Shown: positions 7,417-14,824, numbered from the stretch's first letter. The stretch is 19,209 nt of DNA from JANQLU01 sp964434955 (GCA_964434955.1 CAYSXI010000093.1:1-19209), one strand, 5' to 3'. The notes: generated from the sequence alone by a model not told the origin. Program-made: numbers and translations.

Positions 7417-8664
7417 TCAGGAAAGACTCACCGATGAGGGCGAATCAGAATCGAGCGAATCACGGAACGAGATTTTCAACTCCGTACCGCTTTCTTTACT
7501 CGAACTCAATTGAATTTTGGCACCGTGGGCATCCATGATTCGCTTGGTGATCGCCAACCCCAAACCTGTGCCCTTATGCTTCGTCGTAAAAAACGGTTCA
7601 AAGACCCGTTTTGCATCGTCTTCGGGCAAGGGCTGTCCCTGGTTTCGGATCTTCAAATTAATCCAGGGAGGGTCCTTTTCGACCTGAAAAACGATTTCGC
7701 CTTGCTCGGGACTGGCATCGATGGCGTTTTGAAACAGATTCGTAAAAACCTGGTCGAGCCGGAATCGATCGGCCTGAACGAGGAGCGGCTCCTGGGTATC
7801 CAAGTCCCATTTGATTCGAACGTCCTTTGCACTCCAGGACGATTCGAGATTGGCCCAAATCGATCTTGCCAACTTTTCGATATCCACCCGTCCGAGTTCC
7901 AGGTTAATCGGCGCCGCGTAGTTACGAACCTCTTCGTAGAGCATTTGAAGTCGATCGAGAGCACCTTGAATCCGCTTTGCCTGGCGTGACGCATCCGGCA
8001 TCTCTTCCACGTCCAGCATCAACGCTTCAAGGCATGCATGGCTTCGCTGCAGGGCATTTCGACTTTCGTGTGCGAGCCCGGTGATCATCTGCCCAATCAG
8101 GGCCAAGCGTTCCGATTGCTCAATCTGTCGCTTGGCCTGTTCGTTCAAGTCTTCGGCAAAAAAGGCCTGATAGGCTGCCGTGATAATGGCCATCTCCAGG
8201 TGCAGGAGCTTGTTAAGCGACTTGATCGTTTGCTGCAATTCCTCCCTGTCGCCGGTCCAGTTATCCATCAGGCTCGCAATCATCCCCTGTCCAAGACGTG
8301 CCAGAGCGACGTTGGCATAGGTCTGATCAAGCCCAATCATGACGTGACGTCGACCAACCTGCCACCGCGAAGTGACGTAGTCCCGATCGAAGTTCCCGTC
8401 AAAAAACTCCTGGATCCAATTGAGCAAGGTCTTTTTCAACCGCTCGATTTGCTGTTCGCCACCACGAATGACTTTTGCCGCTTGCGGAGTTTGTTGGATC
8501 TGGAAATAGAAATCATCAACCAGATCGGCAAACCGGTCTTCCACAAGCGATTTCGCTGCCTGAATCCGTTGGCGATCGTCCTCACCCCATTGGACGTAAC
8601 TCTGCAGTTCCCGATAAAACCGAAACATGGAATCGGGGTCGAAAACTTGCTCAATGTCATTCAA
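7417..8664 (-). CDS. Globin-coupled (protoglobin) sensor histidine kinase
   Basis: The 415-residue protein has no membrane span and is cytoplasmic. Residues 10-165 match the protoglobin/globin-coupled sensor fold: LVDDFYFQIQQTP (B helix, Y53), WIQEFFDGNFDRDYVTSR, then VGRRHVMIGL with H107 as likely proximal heme ligand. A linker leads to the dimerization helix, with H199 in AHESRN. The ATPase domain holds the N-box N313 (NLFQNAIDA), F-box FEPFFTTK and G2 GTGLGL (365-370). The G1 box reads NQGQP (341-345), so the usual Asp is Asn. Characterized relatives such as AfGcHK bind O2 at heme iron and control autophosphorylation. TTG 8664 is forced by a nearby in-frame stop; its ribosome site is poor. 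The gene starts 39 bp after Usp copy 2 and lies upstream of an NtrC-class regulator, its probable partner. The heme call is from sequence pattern only. Confidence 0.87.
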   Translation of the reverse strand: MNDIEQVFDPDSMFRFYRELQSYVQWGEDDRQRIQAAKSLVEDRFADLVDDFYFQIQQTPQAAKVIRGGEQQIERLKKTLLNWIQEFFDGNFDRDYVTSRWQVGRRHVMIGLDQTYANVALARLGQGMIASLMDNWTGDREELQQTIKSLNKLLHLEMAIITAAYQAFFAEDLNEQAKRQIEQSERLALIGQMITGLAHESRNALQRSHACLEALMLDVEEMPDASRQAKRIQGALDRLQMLYEEVRNYAAPINLELGRVDIEKLARSIWANLESSWSAKDVRIKWDLDTQEPLLVQADRFRLDQVFTNLFQNAIDASPEQGEIVFQVEKDPPWINLKIRNQGQPLPEDDAKRVFEPFFTTKHKGTGLGLAITKRIMDAHGAKIQLSSSKESGTELKISFRDSLDSDSPSSVSLS

Positions 8665-8703
8665 GGACAGTCACCAAACTTTGATTGAGACGGGATCTAA
8701 TGA

Positions 8704-9195
8704 TTAGACCACGTATGTCATGAGTTCTGCACCCACCGATTTGGCGGTCTCAGGATCCGGTTCGCAGCGAATCACCAAGACGGGGCAGGGGGCAAATCGA
8801 ACAACTCTCTCCGCGACGCTGCCCATCAACATGCGAGACATCCCGGTTCGACCGTGCGAAGGCATCACTACCAACGAAGCGTCAACTTCCTTGGCAAATT
8901 CACAAATCTTGATCCCGGGATCACCGAACATGACATGGAAATTCAGCTTGTCGGCATCGGTGAAATCCTTCATTTGACGGCGGAATTCTTCCTCCAGTCG
9001 AGAAACCACGGTATCTTCGTGAAGCGTGTTCCAGATCACTCCGTATTCCACAGCCGACAAAGGTGTCGTTACGTGGACGATTCGGATCTTCTCCAGATCG
9101 CCGATCATTTCAACTGCTTTGCCAAGCGATTCGCGAGACTGTTCGGAAAAATCCCAAGGAACTACTGCAACTTTGTCGCCGGTTGAAAGTTTCAT
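8704..9195 (-). CDS. Universal stress protein (UspA family), copy 2
   Basis: The protein has 163 residues and starts at ATG 9195 with a CGGAG ribosome site. It opens KVAVVPWDFSEQSRESL, typical of the first Usp strand and helix. It carries the ATP-binding signature PSHGRTGMSRMLMGSVAERV followed by RFAPCPVLVIRC. This is the first gene behind the sigma-54 promoter at 9259-9244 and leads the cluster containing the globin kinase and NtrC-type regulator. Its sequence differs clearly from copy 1, so the two are not a recent duplication. As in mycobacterial hypoxia regulons, Usp proteins are plausible outputs of an oxygen-sensing kinase; that is an inference here. Confidence 0.93.
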   Translation of the reverse strand: MKLSTGDKVAVVPWDFSEQSRESLGKAVEMIGDLEKIRIVHVTTPLSAVEYGVIWNTLHEDTVVSRLEEEFRRQMKDFTDADKLNFHVMFGDPGIKICEFAKEVDASLVVMPSHGRTGMSRMLMGSVAERVVRFAPCPVLVIRCEPDPETAKSVGAELMTYVV

Positions 9196-9243
9196 GACTT
9201 ACTCCGAATTTTGTTTTGTGGACCAAACACAATCATGAATGTT

Positions 9244-9259
9244 TGCAAACCCTGTGCCA
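9244..9259 (-). promoter_or_regulatory. Sigma-54 (-24/-12) promoter of the Usp/globin-kinase operon
   Basis: On the minus strand the sequence is TGGCAC (9259-9254), a 5-base spacer, then TTGCA (9248-9244). This matches the RpoN consensus TGGCAC-N5-TTGCA at every conserved base. The predicted transcription start is near 9233, giving a 5' leader of about 38 bases before ATG 9195. A sigma-54 promoter needs an AAA+ activator, and one is encoded in the same gene cluster (4744-6117). Confidence 0.85.
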
Positions 9260-9270
9260 CAAACCGGGGC

Positions 9271-9287
9271 CGTGAAAGACCGTGAAA
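9271..9287. repeat. Direct repeat CGTGAAA, 10-bp period, beside the sigma-54 promoter
   Basis: CGTGAAA occurs at 9271-9277 and 9281-9287, one helical turn apart, at roughly -39 to -55 of the predicted start. The spacing would put a repeated protein contact on one face of the DNA. It is nearer than a usual NtrC enhancer, so the binding factor is unknown. Confidence 0.35.
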
Positions 9288-9339
9288 TTGGATTTTCCAC
9301 GTGCGGAAGGGCGCGCATCCTTTACGAAGTGTGCGATTT

Positions 9340-9358
9340 GATGGCAGTGTTTCCCATC
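9340..9358. promoter_or_regulatory. Candidate activator-binding dyad upstream of the sigma-54 promoter
   Basis: GATGG (9340-9344) and CCATC (9354-9358) form a 19-bp dyad, with one further symmetrical A/T pair inside. Its centre lies at about -116 from the predicted sigma-54 start, in the normal range for NtrC-family enhancers. It is a single weak dyad, so confidence is low. It also lies in the leader of the divergent membrane-protein gene. Confidence 0.25.
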
Positions 9359-9390
9359 TGATAGATTGGTACCGAGGAGCAAAGCCCAAA

Positions 9391-9870
9391 ATGAAACTAT
9401 CGTTGAAAACCCAATTGTTGATCGTCGGGCTCTGTGCCATCCTGTTCTTGGCTTCGTTTGGCTTGCCAAGCAATCTTGGTATTTCCTTGCTTTGCCTGGT
9501 TTCCTGCCTGATGCCGGCGTTTGTAATGCCGGCCATTCTGTATTCTCGCGACGAGACGCGCGCCTTCTTTGTCGGATGCGCTTTGGCTGGATTTCCGCAT
9601 TTCGTTGCCAACACCATCATGGTGGTTACCGCCTACATCATGCTGATGTCCGACAGTTACATCGAATTCGATGACCTTTTCCTGGAATTCGAAAACGCGG
9701 AGTTTATGGTGAAATCCATGCACGGACTCTGCTATGGCTTTGCCTTGCTCGGTGGATTTTTGGCCTTGGTTTCTTACCGCATTTTCAAAGAACAGAAAAA
9801 GACGGAACTGCCCGCGCAGCAGGCACCTTCAAAGACCGAAGAAGTGCTGTTTGACGATTTGGAAGATTGA
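9391..9870 (+). CDS. Small four-helix membrane protein, unknown function
   Basis: ATG 9391 is preferred over GTG 9301 because GAGGAG lies upstream (9374-9379) and the extra 30 residues look like leader. The 159-residue protein has four hydrophobic spans: 9-26 (LLIVGLCAILFLASFGLP), 29-50, 61-86 and 112-130. It has a charged C-terminal tail with FKEQKKTELP and an acidic end. I do not recognise a family. It is divergent from the sigma-54 stress operon and shares its upstream region. It is convergent with the M28 gene. A weak AAGCC/GGCTT hairpin (9877-9901) followed by ATTTCTTTTC may end its transcript. Confidence 0.75.
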   Translation: MKLSLKTQLLIVGLCAILFLASFGLPSNLGISLLCLVSCLMPAFVMPAILYSRDETRAFFVGCALAGFPHFVANTIMVVTAYIMLMSDSYIEFDDLFLEFENAEFMVKSMHGLCYGFALLGGFLALVSYRIFKEQKKTELPAQQAPSKTEEVLFDDLED

Positions 9871-9899
9871 GCGTTCAAGCCATTCGGAACAAGAGCGGC

Positions 9900-11330
9900 T
9901 TATTTCTTTTCGCCGAGTCGTTCTGGCATGTCAGCGAGTATGAATGCCGCCACTGCGACGGTAATCGCACAATCACCCAGTTCCTTGCGATCAACTTTGT
10001 CGACCGTGTCGGCCCAGGTATGGTGGGTGTTGAAATAGCGACGTCCATCGACTTGCAGCCCCAGGCATGCGGTTCCGAGGACTTTCAACTGCCCAACATC
10101 CACACCTGAAAAACCGGCTCGAACGTTGGTTGCGTTGATCGGTCGAAGAAGTTGAAGAATGTCGCGAAGCTGTTCGACCGCAAGCTCCTGCTTTTTCTCG
10201 TCTTTCATTTCGACCGAAAGCCCTTCTGGCGCAAAGCCGCCAGAGTCGGACTCAATTCCCGCAACGTGAGTTTCATTCTGATGCCTGGCGAGATACGCCG
10301 TCGCTCCGGCGATGCCATTCTCTTCATTGGTCCAAAGAACCACACGGATGGTTCGCTTGGGCTTCAACTTGAGTTTGCGGATCAGCGTCAACGCTTCCAT
10401 TGCGGCGACACAGCCAGCACCGTCGTCCTGGGCGCCTTGGCCCACATCCCACGAATCGATGTGTCCGCCGATAACGACAATCTCCTCTGGTTTTTCGCTC
10501 CCAACGATTTCGGCAAGGACATTCGCCGAAGGCACCATGCCTTCATCCTTGGCTTCCATGTAGAGCTTCACTTTGGTTTTCTTGCCTCGCTTCTGCAATC
10601 GCGCCAACATGGTTGCGGCTTCCACCGAAATTGCGGCGGCCGGAACCTTCTTCACATCGGCCTTGTATCTCATGGCCCCCGTGTGGGGCGAATTCAGCGA
10701 ATAGGCAGTAACGGATCGGACGAGCGCTGCGACCGCACCTCGCTCCGCAGCCCAAACCGCACCGTTGGAGCGGTACTGCACGACACGACCGTATCCTGAA
10801 CCGGTCGCACGCGAATAAGGAGGCATGGCCGCATTGAAGCAAACGATTTTGCCTTCCACTTCTTCGTCGGAAAGTTTGTCCAGCTCTTCCTTGCTGTCAA
10901 CAACCACAACCTCTGCCACGATCCCTTCTTTGGGTGTCGCCACGGAACCACCAAGCCCAAGCATCTCGAACTTCAATGGGCGCGGCTCCAGAAGCTCGCA
11001 AGATTCTTTTCCGCGAACCCACTTTCGAACCATGACTTTCTCGGCACGAACATTCTCGTGACCGTCAGCCTTCATCGATTTCTGAGCCCAGGCGATCGCC
11101 TTATCCAGCTCCTTGCTTCCACTCAGTCGGTGACCGATATCGTCACATAGCTCCTGCAATTTCAAGTAAGCATTGTTTTCCTTGCGACCAAACTCAATCA
11201 ATTTCTTGGCGGCATCCTTATAGTCATCGGCAACGGACGATTGCTTGGTGGTGTCTTGCCCAAGTCCGTTCTGCTCAAAGACGAATCCGACCAATACAAA
11301 CGCCAGCAGATAGAACGGTAGTTGTTTCAT
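9900..11330 (-). CDS. Secreted M28 family metallopeptidase, carboxypeptidase Q-like
   Basis: ATG 11330 is chosen: GGGGAA lies just upstream and the next residues form a signal peptide (MKQLPFYLLAFVLVGFVFEQ, cleavage near 24). The frame remains open to 11465 but that extension is not signal-like. The 476-residue protein has a protease-associated-type insert (about 135-255). The M28 zinc set follows: H290 in GGHIDSWDVGQGA, D302 in DDGAG, E336/E337 in TNEENG, D362 in ESDSGG, and H437 in THHTWADTVDKVD. This arrangement and the PA insert resemble human carboxypeptidase Q (PGCP), which trims dipeptides using two zinc ions. It is probably periplasmic or exported and takes part in peptide scavenging. 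It is monocistronic between a convergent and a divergent neighbour. Substrate specificity is not determined by sequence. Confidence 0.9.
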   Translation of the reverse strand: MKQLPFYLLAFVLVGFVFEQNGLGQDTTKQSSVADDYKDAAKKLIEFGRKENNAYLKLQELCDDIGHRLSGSKELDKAIAWAQKSMKADGHENVRAEKVMVRKWVRGKESCELLEPRPLKFEMLGLGGSVATPKEGIVAEVVVVDSKEELDKLSDEEVEGKIVCFNAAMPPYSRATGSGYGRVVQYRSNGAVWAAERGAVAALVRSVTAYSLNSPHTGAMRYKADVKKVPAAAISVEAATMLARLQKRGKKTKVKLYMEAKDEGMVPSANVLAEIVGSEKPEEIVVIGGHIDSWDVGQGAQDDGAGCVAAMEALTLIRKLKLKPKRTIRVVLWTNEENGIAGATAYLARHQNETHVAGIESDSGGFAPEGLSVEMKDEKKQELAVEQLRDILQLLRPINATNVRAGFSGVDVGQLKVLGTACLGLQVDGRRYFNTHHTWADTVDKVDRKELGDCAITVAVAAFILADMPERLGEKK

Positions 11331-11597
11331 CAATTTCCCCGGTGGTGAATCACTAACTTGAACCAACAGTTTAACCAACAAATTGCCTTGATTCGATTGG
11401 CGAGAACGAAGTGCAAGATTGGAAACAGTTGCTCCCGATAAAGGCTGAATTCTGACAAAAATCACCAGATTTGGTTTTCATTGCGAGACACCAGCAGTCA
11501 GAATGTGGGCGAAGGCGCGATGGGGGTCGCGACAGCTCGGGAGGGTTCGCATCCCCGTTCATGTCCAATTCATCTCTGAATTTCAACGGGGGATACG

Positions 11598-12956
11598 ATG
11601 TTGATTCGGTCAAGCTTTCTGGTTGCCGCGATTCTGGCTTTGTGCTTTCTCTGCCATCCGTTATTGGCCCAGTTCAACAGTGTGCAGGTCAATGTCGACG
11701 CCCTGGGGTTGGACATCCTTGGAGACGCCGCCAACGAACCCTCCATTGCCGTCGATCCAACCAATCCCAACCGGATGGCAATCGGCTGGAGGCAGTTCGA
11801 TACGATTTCCTCCAACTTCCGACAGGCGGGAGTTGCCTACACGACCGATGGCGGACAGACCTGGACGGCAAGCACGCTCGACCCGGGACAATTCCGTAGT
11901 GACCCGGTTCTTGATTTTGATTCACAGGGCAATTTTTACTATTCCAGCTTGAGTTCGGTTACCTCAGTTGAAATGTTCAAGTCCACCGACGGGGGTCAGA
12001 CCTGGTCCAATCCCGTTGTCGCTCACGGCGGTGACAAACAGTGGATCGCGATCGATCGAACCAATGGAATCGGCGCAGGAAATATTTATCAACATTGGAA
12101 CGTTCAGTTTACCTGCTGTCCGAACACAAACTTCACCCGCTCGACCAACGGAGGCGCCAGTTTTGAAACCTCCATCGCGGGTCCCCAACCGTTCATGAAA
12201 TGGGGCGGAATGGAGGTCGGTGCCAACGGAACGCTTTACATGGTTGGCTCGGCGCTCAACACTGGCAGCGGACACCTGTTTTCCAAATCAGAAAACGCAA
12301 AAGATGCTTCGCAGACACCTACCTTTAGTGCGGCTCAATCGATTGACTTGGGCGGCACGACTTCGTTTGGAGGTGTCAATCCTTCGGGATTACTAGGCCA
12401 GGTCAATGTTGCGACGGATCATAATAATGGGAACATTTACGTGATGGCTTCGGTCAACCCAACAGGTTCCGATCCCCTGGATGTGATGTTTATCCGGAGC
12501 GAGGATGACGGTGACACCTGGTCGGCTCCGATTCGGATCAACAACGACGCCATCGGCGGGGACTCCTATCAATGGTTCGGTACAATGTCGGTTGCTCCCA
12601 ACGGGCGAATTGATGCAATTTGGCTCGACACGAGAAACGATGGAACCGATGGAACTTCCCAACTGTTTTATGCCTACTCCAAGGATTTCGGAGAAAACTG
12701 GCTGGGCAATATTCCCGTAAGCATTGCGTTTGATCAGTCACTTGGTTACCCAAGCCAAAACAAGTTGGGTGACTATTTCGACATGGTTTCAGACAACGAG
12801 GGAGTCAACATCGCTTACGCCGCAACGTTTACGGGCGGTCAGGACGTCTATTTTCTGCGTATCAATTCGATCCCGGAACCGGGTTCGCTTTCGTTTTTGA
12901 CTTCCCTAACTCTTGCCGGCCTGTTTGTCCGTCGAAGAAAATACCGAGGCCGATGA
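11598..12956 (+). CDS. Secreted Asp-box (BNR) beta-propeller protein with PEP-CTERM anchor
   Basis: ATG 11598 has GGGGGA just upstream. The 452-residue protein has a signal peptide (1-25, ending PLLAQ). At least five Asp-box motifs follow the S/T-x-D-x-G-x-T-W pattern: TTDGGQTW (about 82), STDGGQTW (about 129), STNGGASF (about 182), SEDDGDTW (about 300) and SKDFGENW (about 361). This predicts a sialidase-like propeller. The catalytic Arg triad and Tyr/Glu of true sialidases were not recognised, so the activity may be binding only. The C-terminus has the PEP-CTERM signal: IPEPG, a hydrophobic stretch and an RRRK tail, processed by exosortase at the cell surface. The gene diverges from the M28 peptidase gene across a 267-bp gap in which I saw no clear promoter. 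Confidence 0.88.
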   Translation: MLIRSSFLVAAILALCFLCHPLLAQFNSVQVNVDALGLDILGDAANEPSIAVDPTNPNRMAIGWRQFDTISSNFRQAGVAYTTDGGQTWTASTLDPGQFRSDPVLDFDSQGNFYYSSLSSVTSVEMFKSTDGGQTWSNPVVAHGGDKQWIAIDRTNGIGAGNIYQHWNVQFTCCPNTNFTRSTNGGASFETSIAGPQPFMKWGGMEVGANGTLYMVGSALNTGSGHLFSKSENAKDASQTPTFSAAQSIDLGGTTSFGGVNPSGLLGQVNVATDHNNGNIYVMASVNPTGSDPLDVMFIRSEDDGDTWSAPIRINNDAIGGDSYQWFGTMSVAPNGRIDAIWLDTRNDGTDGTSQLFYAYSKDFGENWLGNIPVSIAFDQSLGYPSQNKLGDYFDMVSDNEGVNIAYAATFTGGQDVYFLRINSIPEPGSLSFLTSLTLAGLFVRRRKYRGR

Positions 12957-13050
12957 AGGCCCAGGATGGATCCCAGCCAGAAGGATGGTTTGGCATCGAT
13001 TTGTCAGGCGAAAAAGTCACGCGGCGAAACATATTTGGATGGCTTCCATT

Positions 13051-13599
13051 CTAGATCGCGAATTCGCCGATCAGCGGAAGAAAATGAGTGAGGCTTGGCG
13101 TGTCCATGTCGACCACCTTGCCTTGGTCATCATATTTCCGGACGCGGACCGCAATCTCAAAGAAGGGGTTCGCCTCGAACTCGGCGATCTCCGATTCATT
13201 CATTGGCCCGCCTTGAAGCATTAAACTCTGGCGCGAAGCTTCCGAAAGTCCGGCCAGGTATTCCGAATCCACGCCACACAGGTAACGCTTGGCATCGACA
13301 TGCATTCGAATCGGTTCAATGATCGAAGCTGGAAAATGCTCGGCCAGAATTTCAGCGCCGACTTCCTCATGCCGGGCGTCGATTCCTCGTTCCGCGATGT
13401 CTTCACCCAAATCATGACAAAGGTGCCCAAAGTCATGCAGCAAACATGCGACGACGACGGAGTCAGGCTCATCGTTTCGCTGGGCAAACGTTGCGGCTTG
13501 AAGTGCGTGTTCAAGCTCCGTCACTTCCTCGCTGTACCGCATGTGGCCCGACTTCGTGAAAACTTCCTCGATCCACCGAAGCGTTTTTGTGTTCTCCAT
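13051..13599 (-). CDS. PhnZ/TmpB-like HD-domain diiron oxygenase family protein
   Basis: ATG 13599 is chosen for its AGAGGAAAG ribosome site; a longer open frame to 13758 runs into the neighbour's start region. The 182-residue protein has all likely HD-fold metal ligands: H31 (ELEHALQAA), H55-D56 (LLHDFGH), H77 (RHEEVGAE), H100 (MHVDAKRYLCGVD) and D157 (KYDDQGKV). The C-terminal half holds LSEASRQSLMLQGGPM, typical of the phosphonate-associated HD family. Its founding members, PhnZ and TmpB, are mixed-valence diiron oxygenases that split C-P bonds of hydroxylated phosphonates. No phnY-like dioxygenase or phosphonate transporter is nearby, so the substrate here is open; it could also act on other hydroxylated compounds. 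The ligand layout matches the oxygenases better than phosphodiesterase HD proteins. The family is fairly sure, the reaction is not. Confidence 0.82.
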   Translation of the reverse strand: MENTKTLRWIEEVFTKSGHMRYSEEVTELEHALQAATFAQRNDEPDSVVVACLLHDFGHLCHDLGEDIAERGIDARHEEVGAEILAEHFPASIIEPIRMHVDAKRYLCGVDSEYLAGLSEASRQSLMLQGGPMNESEIAEFEANPFFEIAVRVRKYDDQGKVVDMDTPSLTHFLPLIGEFAI

Positions 13600-13748
13600 G
13601 TTCTTTCCTCTGTGCATTCCTCTGGCAAGGAATTGAAAGGTCCGTGGAACTGGATTGGCATATCCATCACAATGCCGGTAGCTATTCTGGACTGCGACGA
13701 AAGGTCCGGCAATCGCACGCAACTTGGAATCCCTAATTGAGGAACACG

Positions 13749-14627
13749 ATGTCGTCACTCAATTCAATCGGAAACAACTCGGTAAAACGGGCGATTTTCG
13801 CCGCAACGACCTTTTGTTTTTTGCTCGCCCCGGCTCCGGCTCAAGGGCAAACGTCCAAGGAGCCGCAGGCAAATCCCCAGAAGCAGAATCCGCTTCCCGA
13901 TATCTTGGTGATTCGGGATGGTTGGCAGGCCGACCCCGCTACGGTCAAGAAAGTGCTCAACTCAACCGCACGAGAACTCTGGAAAAACTTCCCCGATCGA
14001 AAACTCCCTCCGATGATCGTGTACCCCAAGAAGGGCCCGATTACGCTTTACCAACGCGGTCCCAACGACGAAATTTTCATACGTCTCAACACCGGCAAAA
14101 CGTTTTGGGCCCAGTATGCCTTTCAATTCTCGCACGAACTTTGCCACGTGCTTTGTGAATACGATGCGGACCCCCATGGCAACAATTGGTTCGAAGAATC
14201 CATCTGCGAATTGGCTTCGCTCTACACGCTGCGACAGATGGGAGAAACCTGGAAAGAAAACCCGCCCTTTGATCACTGGAAGTCATATTCCAAACATCTG
14301 GCTAGTTATGCACAACAGCGAATGGAACGGTCGGAGTTGGGCAAGGACGAAACGCTGGCGGATTGGTTGCGTAAAAACATCCAAACGCTCTATGCAAATG
14401 CGACACGTCGAGACCTCAACCTGGTGGTCGCAACCAAACTCCTGCCGATGTTTGAAGAAAATCCGGAGTATTGGCAAGCGATCGAATATCTGAATAAGGC
14501 CAAGCCGAAACAGCGACAGAGCTTTCAACGTTATCTTTCCGACTGGAGAGATTCCTGTCCGGACGAACAAAAAGGGGTCGTCGATAAGATTGCCGCCGAA
14601 TTCAGAATAACTCTGGAATCAAAATAG
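13749..14627 (+). CDS. Secreted HExxH metallopeptidase-like protein, unknown substrate
   Basis: ATG 13749 is preceded by GAGGA at 5 bases, better than TTG 13737. The 292-residue protein has a signal peptide ending near PAPAQGQ (about 34). Its core has HELCH (129-133; H-E-x-x-H) followed about 16-20 residues later by NNWFEESICELASLY, where E149/E150 or E154 is the probable third zinc ligand. This is a gluzincin-like layout. The rest, about 200-292, is helical and rich in Trp/Lys/Arg, without recognised domains. The family name is not certain; it may belong to a hypothetical planctomycete peptidase group. It is divergent from the HD-domain oxygenase gene and 197 bases upstream of the M48 gene on the same strand, with a small hairpin between. 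Confidence 0.72.
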   Translation: MSSLNSIGNNSVKRAIFAATTFCFLLAPAPAQGQTSKEPQANPQKQNPLPDILVIRDGWQADPATVKKVLNSTARELWKNFPDRKLPPMIVYPKKGPITLYQRGPNDEIFIRLNTGKTFWAQYAFQFSHELCHVLCEYDADPHGNNWFEESICELASLYTLRQMGETWKENPPFDHWKSYSKHLASYAQQRMERSELGKDETLADWLRKNIQTLYANATRRDLNLVVATKLLPMFEENPEYWQAIEYLNKAKPKQRQSFQRYLSDWRDSCPDEQKGVVDKIAAEFRITLESK

Positions 14628-14658
14628 TTTCTTCAAGTCAAATTCTGGGATCCTAATC

Positions 14659-14676
14659 AACCGGGGTTGCCCGGTT
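14659..14676 (+). terminator. 7-bp hairpin after the metallopeptidase-like gene
   Basis: AACCGGG (14659-14665), loop GTTG, CCCGGTT (14670-14676): seven perfect pairs and a four-base loop, about 32 bases after the stop codon. The bases that follow are not T-rich, so it is either a weak terminator or an RNA-end-protecting hairpin. The alternative is chance. Confidence 0.4.
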
Positions 14677-14765
14677 TGGTCATTGGCTGCCCACTCGGAT
14701 TTGAAAGTCTGATTTGCGCAAGTCCGGTTTGCACAAGCGAATTCCGACAAACAATTTGAAAAACT

Positions 14766-14789
14766 CCCCCACAAGAGTTACCTTGGGGG
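14766..14789 (+). other. Leader hairpin before the M48 peptidase gene
   Basis: CCCC(C)-A-CAAG pairs with CTTG-GGGG across a six-base loop. It gives eight pairs with one bulge, ending 35 bases before ATG 14825. It lies in the probable 5' leader and could slow or gate translation. It has no T-run, so it is not a classical terminator. Confidence 0.35.
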
Positions 14790-14824
14790 CTTGGATTGTG
14801 CTTCGACTCGAATTGGGTAGGGAC

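Noticed and set aside
6640..9195. The two Usp genes as a recent tandem duplication
   Set aside because: The proteins differ widely outside the ATP-binding signature, and a kinase gene lies between them.
9877..9901. Intrinsic terminator AAGCC/GGCTT with ATTTCTTTTC
   Set aside because: The stem is only five pairs with a 15-base loop; it is mentioned under the membrane-protein gene but not called.
11526..11533. GTCGCGAC palindrome in the M28/PEP-CTERM divergent gap as an operator
   Set aside because: An 8-bp palindrome alone is expected by chance at this length and GC content.
11598..12956. True sialidase
   Set aside because: Asp boxes predict the propeller fold, but the catalytic Arg triad and Tyr/Glu pair were not recognised.
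13051..13599. HD protein as a cyclic-nucleotide phosphodiesterase or defence nuclease
   Set aside because: The HVDAKRYLCGVD and LQGGPM motifs fit the phosphonate-associated oxygenase family, and there are no defence genes nearby.
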